In this document: positions 42,082 to 49,556 of the stretch, in pieces | Layout of the letters: the number at the start of each line of letters is the position of its first letter | Numbering within the stretch: position 1 is the stretch's first letter | Assembly (NCBI GenBank): GCA_964515055.1 | Contig: CAZEUG010000004.1 | Coordinates: forward strand, 31,757 to 95,756 | DNA length: 64,000 bases | Source: QAMX01 sp964515055 | GTDB taxonomy: Bacteria; Bacillota; Clostridia; Oscillospirales; QAMX01 | Direction: 5' to 3' | The notes under the pieces: model-generated | What the model was told of the DNA's origin: nothing | The model's database searches: none | What the model saw: only the letters and a program-made list of their open reading frames with translations | Position numbers and translations under genes: made by a program

Positions 42082-42585
42082 TCAGTCCGCCGACTGCGCT
42101 GTGAAATTCATACTGAACGCACCCGCACTCGCATACGTTTCAGGCTCGTACCCCATGACCTTCAGACGGACGTCTGCGCCGGGCGCAAGCGCCTTCGAAA
42201 GCGTCACCGCCCGCACATATTCGCCGGGGTGAATCAATCCCGTCTCGCCGAGAACGCTGCCGTCTACATCCAGAACACGCAGCTTCAACAGCGTCGTGTT
42301 GGCCGCCGGATTGGTCAGATAGACGATCAGCTCTGTGCCGTCCACCGCAGGAGCCCAGCAGACGGAAAGCCGGTACGCCATGCCCTCCCGGTACAGCTCG
42401 CGGTACACAAACCGTTCCTCCACGACCGGCACACCCTGCACTGCGTGCTCGTCCGGAGCGGGCGGCACAAAGGCTGCTGTCCGCGGAATGCAAAGCACCG
42501 CAACCATGACCGCGACAGCGACCAGCAAAACCCCGCCGAGAATCGGCAGAACCCAATCCCTCTTCGCTTGTCTCAATGGCTTCAT
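42082..42585 (-). CDS. Single-pass membrane protein with an exported beta domain
   Basis: 167 residues from an ATG with GAGGAG upstream. One N-terminal TM (VLPILGGVLLVAVAVMVAVLC) carries an extracytoplasmic domain. The domain contains YRLSVCWAPAVDGTELIVYLTNPAANTTLLKLRVLD and HPGEYVRAVTL, matching the same positions of the protein at 43314-43826 (YYANPGVSNQNVAILIMID; TPGHAVTELRL). The two are paralogues flanking a secreted protein. The pattern suits a small Ig-like fold. Function unknown. Confidence 0.78.
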   Translation of the reverse strand: MKPLRQAKRDWVLPILGGVLLVAVAVMVAVLCIPRTAAFVPPAPDEHAVQGVPVVEERFVYRELYREGMAYRLSVCWAPAVDGTELIVYLTNPAANTTLLKLRVLDVDGSVLGETGLIHPGEYVRAVTLSKALAPGADVRLKVMGYEPETYASAGAFSMNFTAQSAD

Positions 42586-42656
42586 CTGCATTTCTCCTCA
42601 TTGGCCTGCAAACCGTCGGGCAGGGAAGTGGACACCCGCACAGCGCCTGAAACCGC

Positions 42657-43229
42657 TCAGTTTTCGTCCGATTTTGCAATCGTCACTGTGATCGTGCCGA
42701 GACTTCCGTCCGCCGTGATCACACTGTCTGTGCCTGCTACGCCGAAGTAAATCGTGCCGCGCGGTGCTTCTTCCCGCGACGTCCCAACCGCACTCGCCAG
42801 CGTCAGCGCCGGTGCTGCGCTCTCCTCGTAGCTGGAACCATTCTGCACATAAAACACACCGCGAATGTCCTGAACCTCTGCCGAACCGGCAAAGCCAAAG
42901 CTGGCCGTCACCGCGACGTTGGAATGGTTGGTGACGGTGATGGAGCCCTTCTCATCGCTCCAACTGCCCTCCGTGCTGCCCGTATAGCTGTGGTCGGCGG
43001 GATTCCACGTCCCGACATTGCCCGCCGTGTACGTAAATTCCAGCCCCTCCCATTGGATGTCCGCAGAAATCACGTCCGCTGCCGCCGCACCGGCCTGATA
43101 CTTCCCCTGCACATCAATGGTGTGCGCCCCGGCGGATTGATCGGTCAGCTCACCCTCCGCCAGAACGGGAATGTGCATCGCGGCCGCCAGCGCCAACGCC
43201 GTGACGGCAGAAATCAATTGCTTCTTCAT
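42657..43229 (-). CDS. Secreted protein with a shared beta-domain
   Basis: 190 residues with a Sec signal (cleavage near HIPVLAEG). The mature domain has IQWEGLEFTYTAGNVGTW, HSYTGSTEGSWSDEKGSITVTNHSN and SVITADGSLGTITVTI. The same order of motifs (VDIEWDSLVFTYHAG; TATITVTNHSD; DPITADGSLGQITVEL) appears in the N-terminus of the BspA-like protein at 46750-47952. So the window has two copies of one exported domain family. It lies between two paralogous membrane-anchored proteins, 71 and 84 bases apart from them. Function unknown; probably cell-surface or matrix. Confidence 0.8.
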   Translation of the reverse strand: MKKQLISAVTALALAAAMHIPVLAEGELTDQSAGAHTIDVQGKYQAGAAAADVISADIQWEGLEFTYTAGNVGTWNPADHSYTGSTEGSWSDEKGSITVTNHSNVAVTASFGFAGSAEVQDIRGVFYVQNGSSYEESAAPALTLASAVGTSREEAPRGTIYFGVAGTDSVITADGSLGTITVTIAKSDEN

Positions 43230-43313
43230 GTGTATCTCTCCCTTTTTCTTTTTTTTGAACGCAAAGCCCTTTGAACATTTGCGCTTTGCTTCGAAGGGCT
43301 CCGATTCCGGTAA

Positions 43314-43826
43314 TTATTTCACAACCTGCAGCGTGATGGCACCCCGCGTATCAATCATGGCCTTTTCGCCCGTCACGGGGTCATAAGCGCGGATGACCAG
43401 CTCCGCAGCATAGCCACCGACCTGCAGCCGCGAGCGCGCAGCAGCCTCCAGCCGCAATTCCGTCACCGCATGGCCGGGCGTGATCAGGTCGGATTTCGCC
43501 ACCACCAGCTCATCGATCATGATCAGAATCGCCACATTCTGGTTCGAAACGCCGGGATTTGCATAGTACAGCGATACGGTCTGCGCAGAAAGTGCAGCCG
43601 TCGCCTCCGTTCCAAACGTCACATTGATGGCACCGCCGCCCTCCGGCGATTCCAGCGGCGCACTGTCATCGCCCAGCGGCTGCTGGTTGCGTTCCGTCCC
43701 CTGCGGGGGATAGTCGGGCGCAATCGGCGCACCCGCCCCGCCACGCAACAGCGCCCACAGCGTCACACCGATACAAATCGCAATCAAGCCGCTCAAAATG
43801 AGAATCGCCAGATTCTTCCTGTCCAT
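43314..43826 (-). CDS. Single-pass membrane protein with an exported beta domain
   Basis: 170 residues. One N-terminal TM helix (LAILILSGLIAICIGVTLWALL), a Gly/Pro/Glu linker (~35-65) and a beta-rich domain with INVTFGTEATAALSAQTVSLYYANP and MIDTRGAITLQVVK. Paralogous to 42082-42585. First gene of the three-gene group, with AGGGGGATGTGAACG upstream. No catalytic residues are seen. A role as a scaffold or partner for the secreted protein between the two is plausible but unproved. Confidence 0.78.
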   Translation of the reverse strand: MDRKNLAILILSGLIAICIGVTLWALLRGGAGAPIAPDYPPQGTERNQQPLGDDSAPLESPEGGGAINVTFGTEATAALSAQTVSLYYANPGVSNQNVAILIMIDELVVAKSDLITPGHAVTELRLEAAARSRLQVGGYAAELVIRAYDPVTGEKAMIDTRGAITLQVVK

Positions 43827-43871
43827 CGTTCACATCCCCCTCTGCCTCTCGTTTGATCAATTGATGCCACG

Positions 43872-43936
43872 GGAGGGGATATCCCCTCCGTCTTATTTTG
43901 GAAAACGGCAGAGGACGGACAACCGCCCTCTGCCGT
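43872..43936. terminator. Palindrome and hairpin left of the SLH relic
   Basis: An 18-bp perfect palindrome GGAGGGGATATCCCCTCC (43872-43889) is followed by a 14-bp stem with one mismatch (43905-43918 with 43923-43936, ACAA loop) and, on the minus strand, TTTTCC. The latter fits a terminator for the decayed SLH-domain gene to its right. This sits in the 413-base gap 43827-44239, which holds no intact gene. Confidence 0.55.
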
Positions 43937-43958
43937 CAGATTCCTGATTTCAGGTCGC

Positions 43959-44081
43959 TTATATCAAAATGTTTTCATAGAAACGGTGCAGGATGGCCGC
44001 AACCTCGGCCCGCGTGGTGCGGCCCTTCGGCGAACCGTTTGCACACATGAGCTTTACCGATGCTTCGGTAAAATGATTATA
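43959..44081 (-). pseudogene. Relic of an S-layer-homology (SLH) domain C-terminus
   Basis: Read on the minus strand, this 41-codon fragment ends at TAA and reads FTEASVKLMCANGS, then PKGRTTRAEVAAILHRFYENI, the end of a typical SLH motif. An in-frame TGA (44082-44084) bounds it upstream and no start codon with a ribosome site exists, so it is a remnant of a larger S-layer-anchored protein lost by deletion. SLH domains hold proteins to pyruvylated secondary wall polymer. The Asn-Gly-Ser turn of the usual motif is shortened, suggesting some decay. Confidence 0.7.
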
Positions 44082-44205
44082 TCATAGCTGACGATCAATT
44101 GCAACGGGCAATGAGTAAAAAAACAAAAAAAATTCAATCTCCAATCCATCACGAGCCGAACGCTCTCCCATCGCTACCTGCGATGCGCCGCCCAACTGTC
44201 AAAAA

Positions 44206-44233
44206 CAGCGGGTGCAACGAACTGCACCCGCTG
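44206..44233 (-). terminator. Terminator of the TetR/LiaF-like operon
   Basis: An 11-bp perfect stem (CAGCGGGTGCA / TGCACCCGCTG), 6-base loop, then TTTTTG on the minus strand. It lies 7 bases beyond the stop of the 182-residue gene. Confidence 0.85.
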
Positions 44234-44239
44234 AAAAAG

Positions 44240-44788
44240 TCAGGAAAGTGACGGATGGTCAGAGCCTGGCAGCTCCGCGCCGTACCTGCAGAGGAGGGAC
44301 ACCAGAATCAAGACGATGCCCAGCCCGACGTGCTGATAGCCCTCGATGGAAATCAGCGCCACATTCGCCATGAAATGCGCAATCACTTCCTGCGCGACCT
44401 GTGCCAGAACGAACGCTACGATGGGTATCCAGATGCACGAAATCCCCAGCTGCAGCAGCTCCTTCGCGCCGTCCGCTGTAAACGGTGTCCCGGCCTGCAG
44501 CTCATGGTCGAAATAACGGCAGGCTTTCTGCGCGACAAAAAATTCGCCGATGCAGAGAATTGCGCCGACAGCAATCGCCGCCCAGATCGTCCCTGTGTAG
44601 ACACCGGCCTCGGTGTTCAGGAGATTTTCCAGCGTCTGACCACCGATCTTGACCACCTTCAGGCCGATCAGCATGGCGACGCTGCCCACAGCGCAGCCGA
44701 TCACGCCGATCAGGCAGCAGATGGAGACAATCTTGCTGAAAATTTTTCCGATTTTGGAAAGTGTTTGAATGGTTTTCAGTGTTTTCAT
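44240..44788 (-). CDS. DUF2975-like four-TM membrane protein
   Basis: 182 residues with four hydrophobic segments (SICCLIGVIGCAVGSVAMLIGL; IWAAIAVGAILCIGEFFVAQ; GISCIWIPIVAFVLAQVAQEV; HVGLGIVLILVSLLCRYGAEL). The segment QKACRYFDHELQAGTPFTADGAKEL between TM2 and TM3 is typical of the DUF2975 type. It overlaps the P-loop gene by 4 bases (ATGA) and is the last gene of the TetR-led operon. Function unknown; these proteins often pair with a small XRE regulator, which is absent here. Confidence 0.78.
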   Translation of the reverse strand: MKTLKTIQTLSKIGKIFSKIVSICCLIGVIGCAVGSVAMLIGLKVVKIGGQTLENLLNTEAGVYTGTIWAAIAVGAILCIGEFFVAQKACRYFDHELQAGTPFTADGAKELLQLGISCIWIPIVAFVLAQVAQEVIAHFMANVALISIEGYQHVGLGIVLILVSLLCRYGAELPGSDHPSLS

Positions 44789-45123
44789 TCGACTTTTTCT
44801 CCTAACATGATCATAATTTGCTCCACAGCCTCCTCCGCAGAGGTCACATCCGTATCCACGCGCAGGTTGTGGGGCTGATCTTCAAATTGCCCGTATTTCC
44901 GTTCCAGCATGGCGGCCACGGCCTCACTTCTGGCCAGCCGCAAATAGTCCTTTCCACTGTAGACCTCTGCCGACAGCCGCTGAGCCAGCAGCTCGGCAAT
45001 GGTCGATTTCCCTGTGCAGCTGTTACCAAATATTGCAATGACGATCGAAAAGCCCTTCTTTCTATCGAGTTGTGTCAGCAGCCGATCCACCTGAAATCCG
45101 GTGGGGGAACAGCCGCTTTTCAC
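44785..45123 (-). CDS. Short P-loop kinase-like protein
   Basis: 112 residues in the open frame; the real start may be internal, because AGAAAGAAGGGC lies just before an ATC/GTC/ATT run with no normal start codon. Walker A GNSCTGKST follows a hydrophobic strand (IVIAIFGNS) as in P-loop kinases, but there is no Walker B or lid, and the chain ends about 80 residues after the P-loop. It could be a truncated nucleoside or adenylate-kinase-like enzyme. It overlaps the DUF2975-like gene start by 4 bases. Its truth as an active enzyme is doubtful. Confidence 0.6.
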   Translation of the reverse strand: MKSGCSPTGFQVDRLLTQLDRKKGFSIVIAIFGNSCTGKSTIAELLAQRLSAEVYSGKDYLRLARSEAVAAMLERKYGQFEDQPHNLRVDTDVTSAEEAVEQIMIMLGEKVE

Positions 45124-45164
45124 GCTCAGCGTAGCTTACCGTCCATTGGAATCCGCTCCGCAGC

Positions 45165-45854
45165 CTATTGAATCTCAATGCCGCCGAACAGGCAGACCCC
45201 GCGGATGACGAGTGTTCGCCGTGTCTCCGGCGAAGCGGATGCGGTACGGCGGTCGCTGATGCCGCCGAAGATACAGGACGCCTCATTCCGAATGACCACG
45301 TCCTCCGGAACGAGCAGCTTCACCCCGCCGAAAATGCAGGACACCTGCACGACGCCTGACTGCGTGATGTCCGCGTTCCACAGGTTGCAGGTCGCACCGC
45401 CGAAAATGGAGGAAATCTTCGCGGCAGTCAGCATTTCGCCGCTGAAATCGGTACGCGTCTCACAGAAAAACGCCGTCACATTCTGGGACGCTGCAACGTG
45501 CCCCGGTTCATCGGGCTCCGCAATGGGGCGAACGGCCTTGACGATCAACTTACAGCCGAGCAGGACAAGGAGGACGGGCACCATGATTTTTCCGGACGTG
45601 GCATAACTGAAAACGCCCCGTGCCGCTAAAAGCAGCAGTACGCCGACCGCCAGCCCGAACAGACAGAACAGCTTGTCGCGGCTGGTGAACACCCCGCTTA
45701 GACACGGCAGAATGATGAACAGTGTCCACCAGCCGTCCGGCCCGTCCGGCGAGATGGCCGTGTCGGTCACGCCGAGCAGATTCAGGACGGACAGTACACC
45801 AAAGGCGATGAGCAGGGCACCGAGCACGATGATGAAAAATTGTCTGGGTTTCAT
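45165..45854 (-). CDS. LiaF-like membrane protein
   Basis: 229 residues. Three or four N-terminal TM segments (~5-26, ~42-60, ~65-85, ~88-105) are followed by a C-terminal beta-helix-like domain with repeats of the form CIFGGVKLLVPEDV, SSIFGGATCNLW, SCIFGGISDRR and VCLFGGIEIQ. This is the architecture of LiaF-type proteins, which hold LiaS inactive in the cell-wall antibiotic response. No LiaRS genes are near. It sits directly after a TetR gene, so the usual two-component control is replaced by a repressor here. Confidence 0.82.
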   Translation of the reverse strand: MKPRQFFIIVLGALLIAFGVLSVLNLLGVTDTAISPDGPDGWWTLFIILPCLSGVFTSRDKLFCLFGLAVGVLLLLAARGVFSYATSGKIMVPVLLVLLGCKLIVKAVRPIAEPDEPGHVAASQNVTAFFCETRTDFSGEMLTAAKISSIFGGATCNLWNADITQSGVVQVSCIFGGVKLLVPEDVVIRNEASCIFGGISDRRTASASPETRRTLVIRGVCLFGGIEIQ

Positions 45855-45905
45855 TTTCTGTCTCCTATCATAAAAAAATATGGTTTGCGTGGCAGCGTCG
45901 CGGCG

Positions 45906-46484
45906 TCAGTGCTTCTTCCGGGCTTGCAGCAGAGCCATCATGGACTGAAAGTCCTGCGTCAGCATTTCAGAAATCTGCTCCGGCGGGAAGCTGCACATCC
46001 CGGTGGCGCACAGTGCGCCAATGCCGTAGGTGTGAATCCAGACATGCTCGAACAGCGTGACGGCATCGGCGGGGCTCAGACCGTAATCGGCCTGAATCGC
46101 CTGCAGACATTCGTCCGCCACACCGCCGAGGTACGCATAGTGGTCGTCAAACGGCGTGACACCGCTGCCGGGCGACATGAAAATCAGCTGGTAGAGCTGC
46201 GGCTCCTCTACGGCAAAGGCGATCATCTGCATTCCGACCTGCTTGAACGCGGGCAGCGATGCACCTGACCGATGCGCGTAGGATTCGAAGTACTCCATCG
46301 CAGCGCGCAGAACCTCCTCCTGCACCTCCTGCATGGAACGAAACAGGGTGAAAATCGGGGTTGTCGAGGTGTTCAGCGCGTGCGCCAGCTCCTTGGCCGT
46401 CAGCGCGGCGGCACCGCTGGCTGCGACAATCGCCAGTGCGGCGTCAATGACCTCTTCCCTTGTATACTTGGGCTTGGGCGGCAT
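45906..46484 (-). CDS. TetR-family transcriptional regulator
   Basis: 192 residues from the ATG after AGGAGG; a long upstream extension has no support. The N-terminal helix-turn-helix is TREEVIDAALAIVAASGAAALTAKELAHALNTSTTPIFTLFRSMQEV, then an all-helical ligand domain (~70-192). Its gene leads an operon with the LiaF-like, P-loop and DUF2975-like genes. A 26-bp palindrome lies at the start site of the operon promoter, fitting self-repression released by a small molecule. The ligand is not known. Confidence 0.9.
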   Translation of the reverse strand: MPPKPKYTREEVIDAALAIVAASGAAALTAKELAHALNTSTTPIFTLFRSMQEVQEEVLRAAMEYFESYAHRSGASLPAFKQVGMQMIAFAVEEPQLYQLIFMSPGSGVTPFDDHYAYLGGVADECLQAIQADYGLSPADAVTLFEHVWIHTYGIGALCATGMCSFPPEQISEMLTQDFQSMMALLQARKKH

Positions 46485-46508
46485 ACAGACCTCCTGTTCC
46501 AGAAAATA

Positions 46509-46570
46509 CGTTACGCAACATCTGTTCTGTAACGCTAATTCTATTATACGCGTTTTTCGGAGAATGTCAA
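46509..46570 (-). promoter_or_regulatory. Promoter and TetR-type operator of the LiaF-like operon
   Basis: On the minus strand: -35 TTGACA (46565-46570), 16-base spacer, -10 TATAAT (46543-46548). Directly downstream, covering the start site, is the palindrome CGTTAC-NN-AACA-NN-TGTT-NN-GTAACG (46509-46534), 20 of 26 positions symmetric. Binding there would block RNA polymerase. The TetR gene that starts 25 bases on is the likely owner. Confidence 0.8.
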
Positions 46571-46664
46571 TAGCCTCTGCGAAAAAAAACAGCCATTTTT
46601 TTGAAACCGGCGAAGGCGGCGCAAAGACCACTGAAAAGACAGTGCGAAAGCAGCGGATTGATGC

Positions 46665-46693
46665 TTGCAAAAATACCGCAATCCTGTTATACT
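46665..46693 (+). promoter_or_regulatory. Promoter of the BspA-like gene
   Basis: -35 TTGCAA (46665-46670), 17-base spacer, -10 TATACT (46688-46693). GGGGAGG follows before the GTG start at 46750. Confidence 0.7.
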
Positions 46694-46749
46694 ATCCTTA
46701 AACGGCTCCGGTAGACAATCTGAGATGCGCTCAAAAAGGGGAGGATTCT

Positions 46750-47952
46750 GTGAGAAAGCTGCTGTACCTGCTGCTCTGTGTCACCATGCTGACCGCACCG
46801 CTCTACGCGGCAGACACGCCGAGAGCCGCAGACCGCCCTGTCGCCGGTATCCGCGCCGCGCAAACTGCGGAAGTCAGCGTTGATATCGAGTGGGACAGCC
46901 TTGTTTTCACGTATCACGCGGGCAGCGGAAGCACCTGGGACGCGCAGACCCATTCCTATCAGACAACGGACGGTGGCTGGACGGACGACACCGCCACCAT
47001 CACCGTGACCAACCATTCCGACACCGCCGTGCTGGCCGGCTTTTCCTTCGCGGGAAGGAGCGGGATTCACGGCAACTTCTCGAAGTCGCACCTGACGCTG
47101 CCTGCGGCGGATGATGCAGCCACCATACAGTTTGGCATCGCCCCAGACAGTGATCCCATTACAGCGGACGGCTCGCTCGGACAGATCACGGTGGAGCTTC
47201 AGCCGATGGCAACGGCCACAGATGCGAAGACGCTGGAGCGCGTGATGACGGATTGGCTCGACAGCGGCGCAACGGAGCTGGCCATTCTGCTGCCGCCGGA
47301 CGCGGATGCGTCGATGCTGTCCACACTGACGGCGATGCTGAGCCGCTTTCCAAAGTCGGTGAGCCTGACGCTCTGCGGCGTCACGGAGATCGCGGAATCC
47401 GCCTTCGAGGACTGCAAAATGCTTCGAACCATCACGCTGCCGGACGCGATTACCGTGGATAGCTGGGCGTTCCAACAGTGTACAGCGCTGGAATCTGCGC
47501 AGCTGCCGTGTGTCCGAACCGTCGGAATGCGCGCTTTTGAAAGCTGCTCCAAGCTGACCGCCATCGACCTGCCCCGTGCGGAAACGGTCGGAGAATATGC
47601 GTTTGCCACCTGTACAAAGCTGACGGCAATTCACCTGCCGCGCGCCGCAGAAATCGGCGAATATGCGTTTTCAACCTGTACGAAGCTGCCGGAAATCACA
47701 TTGCCCTGTCTGACAAGCATCCCGAACGGACTGTTTTTCGATTGCCGCGCCCTGACCTCCATCACGTTCGGAAGCGTGATCACCAAGGCGGGCAACGGCT
47801 GGCTTGAGGGCATTTCCACCAGCGAAGTCGTTCTGACCTTGCACCCCGAACAGGGGAATCTCGGCAGCAAAACGACCCGGTTCGGCGAATACGGAACGTT
47901 TGGCGGCCTGACGTTCCGGGAGGTTCGAGCGGTGGAAGCGCCGAACAACTGA
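46750..47952 (+). CDS. Secreted BspA-like leucine-rich-repeat protein
   Basis: 400 residues starting at GTG five bases after GGGGAGG. A Sec signal is followed by a beta domain (~35-155) that shares its motif order with the secreted protein at 42657-43229. Then come LRR_5/BspA-type repeats of 22-23 residues (~215-360): IAESAFEDCKMLRTITLPD, VDSWAFQQCTALESAQLP, VGMRAFESCSKLTAIDLP, VGEYAFATCTKLTAIHLP, IGEYAFSTCTKLPEITLP. Repeats of this kind bind host or microbial surface proteins. No anchor is seen after the repeats, so it may be released or wall-associated. Function unproved. Confidence 0.9.
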   Translation: MRKLLYLLLCVTMLTAPLYAADTPRAADRPVAGIRAAQTAEVSVDIEWDSLVFTYHAGSGSTWDAQTHSYQTTDGGWTDDTATITVTNHSDTAVLAGFSFAGRSGIHGNFSKSHLTLPAADDAATIQFGIAPDSDPITADGSLGQITVELQPMATATDAKTLERVMTDWLDSGATELAILLPPDADASMLSTLTAMLSRFPKSVSLTLCGVTEIAESAFEDCKMLRTITLPDAITVDSWAFQQCTALESAQLPCVRTVGMRAFESCSKLTAIDLPRAETVGEYAFATCTKLTAIHLPRAAEIGEYAFSTCTKLPEITLPCLTSIPNGLFFDCRALTSITFGSVITKAGNGWLEGISTSEVVLTLHPEQGNLGSKTTRFGEYGTFGGLTFREVRAVEAPNN

Positions 47953-48012
47953 GGAATCAACTCGATCAGCCGACATCCGGCTGAAGACTGAATCGAATGG
48001 AGAAAAACGACC

Positions 48013-48762
48013 ATGCAAAACAATGAAATCAGCCAGGCTGTGGCATGGAACCCGTGGCACGGCTGCAAAAAGGTCAGCCCCGGCTGCAAAAACTGCTTCG
48101 TCTATAAAATGGACAGACGCTACGGACGCGATACCACTGTTATCACCAAGGGAAAGACCACCTATGAGCTCAAGGACAGGGACTGCCCGCTCGGATCACT
48201 CGTCAAGCTCTGCTTCTCTTCGGACTTCTTCATCGAGGAAGCGGACGCATGGCGCGACGGCTGCTGGGATTTCATCAGACGGAGAAAGGACTGCACCTTC
48301 GTTACAACGACCAAACGCCCGGAGCGAATCGCCCAATGCGTCCCCGCGGACTGGGGGGACGGCTGGGAACACGTCCACATCAGCATTTCCATCGAAAATC
48401 AGGAGATGGCCGACAAACGATTGACCGCGTTTCTGGCCGCACCGGTCGCGCATCGGGAGGTGTTCTGCTCGCCGCTGATTGCGCCCATTTCCCTTGGAAA
48501 ATACCTGGATACCGGCCTGATCCGATGCGTCAATGTCGGCGGCGAAATGTCGCCAAAAAACGAGGTTCGTCCCATTCAGTGGGAGTGGGTGCGCGATCTG
48601 TTCCTGGAGGCCAGAGCGCGCCACATTGAGTTCTATTTCCACCAGTGCGGCTCCATGTTCCTGCGCGACGGCGTGAACATCGGCAAATGGAACCTCAACG
48701 ATCAAATTGCCCGCGCTGAAGAAATTCAGCACGAGCTCGAGAAAATGTACCCCGAAGCATAA
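48013..48762 (+). CDS. DUF5131 (phage Gp37/Gp68-like) protein
   Basis: 249 residues. The N-terminus WNPWHGCKKVSPGCKNCFVYKMDRRYG carries the family's cysteine cluster, followed by an alpha/beta barrel with FVTTTKRPERIAQCVP, VHISISIENQEMADKRL and CVNVGGEMSPKNEVRPIQWEWVRDL. The family is described from phages and bacteria; its cysteines suggest a radical-SAM-like iron-sulfur enzyme, but the biochemistry is not established. There are no phage genes around it; the neighbours are a surface LRR protein and a broken metallophosphoesterase. Confidence 0.88.
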   Translation: MQNNEISQAVAWNPWHGCKKVSPGCKNCFVYKMDRRYGRDTTVITKGKTTYELKDRDCPLGSLVKLCFSSDFFIEEADAWRDGCWDFIRRRKDCTFVTTTKRPERIAQCVPADWGDGWEHVHISISIENQEMADKRLTAFLAAPVAHREVFCSPLIAPISLGKYLDTGLIRCVNVGGEMSPKNEVRPIQWEWVRDLFLEARARHIEFYFHQCGSMFLRDGVNIGKWNLNDQIARAEEIQHELEKMYPEA

Positions 48763-48857
48763 AAAATACCTCGGCGGCCGCTGAATCCAAGCCCGTCGAT
48801 ACAAAAAAACGGCTGCCGCGAGGCAACCGCTTTCGGAATTCATGGAGGACAGAGACT

Positions 48858-49538
48858 ATGAAAAGCTTTCTGATGCTGCCGATTCTGCTCTGCGTGCTGG
48901 GCGGAACGGGCTACTATCTGGCGCGCCGGCTCCATCGCGGAATCATGTCGTTCGTTCCGACTGTCCGTTTCTGGCCGGTGCTGCTCGGCGTGGGCGTGCT
49001 GCTGCTCCTGCTCATCCTGAGCTTTGCACGTTCGCTGCTCCCGTTTCCGGCGGCGATTCGGCATGTGCTCGGCGTGATTGGTGCCGCCTGCATGGGCGTT
49101 GCCCTGTATGGCCTCCTCTATACCGTGGCGGCCGATCTGCTGCTGCTCGTGCCACGGCTCCTGAAGCTCCCGTTTGTTGCGCATCGTTTTTTCAATGGTT
49201 TCGTGGCGCTGGCTGTGCTGATTGGGACGCTCGCCACCTGCATCGGCGGTTATATCCGCGCCAATCAGGTGGAACACGTCGCCTACACCGTCGAATTGCA
49301 GGGGGAACAGGAGCTGTCTGACCTGCGTGTGGTCATGATCCGTGGCGGCCGATCTGCTGCTGCTCGTGCCACGGCTCCTGAAGCTCCCGTTTGTTGCGCA
49401 TCGTTTTTTCAATGGTTTCGTGGCGCTGGCTGTGCTGATTGGGACGCTCGCCACCTGCATCGGCGGTTATATCCGCGCCAATCAGGTGGAACACGTCGCC
49501 TACACCGTCGAATTGCAGGGGGAACAGGAGCTGTCTGA
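48858..49538 (+). pseudogene. Membrane metallophosphoesterase, N-terminal fragment broken by a 217-bp duplication
   Basis: The frame encodes four TM helices (e.g. FWPVLLGVGVLLLLLILSFARSLL) and reaches the first DLRVVMI strand of the phosphoesterase. It then runs into a second copy of the preceding 217 bases in another frame and ends at 49538. Bases 49123-49339 and 49340-49556 are identical. Because 217 is not a multiple of three, the duplication causes a frameshift. Removing one copy would restore a 385-residue protein (48858-50232). See the C-terminal part at 49342-50232. Confidence 0.85.
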
Positions 49539-49556
49539 CCTGCGTGTGGTCATGAT
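49123..49556. repeat. Perfect 217-bp tandem duplication
   Basis: Two identical 217-bp copies abut without a spacer (49123-49339, 49340-49556). The junction reads CATGATC-CGTGGCGG, while the left edge reads TATAC-CGTGGCGG and the right edge CATGATC-AGTGAC, so at most one base of homology is shared. There are no mismatches between the copies, which implies that the event is very recent or is an assembly artefact. Confidence 0.95.

Noticed and set aside
48763..48857. Terminator between the DUF5131 gene and the phosphoesterase gene
   Set aside because: The inverted segments CCTCGGCGGCCG and CGGCTGCCGCGAGG pair imperfectly and no T-run follows, so I do not call it.
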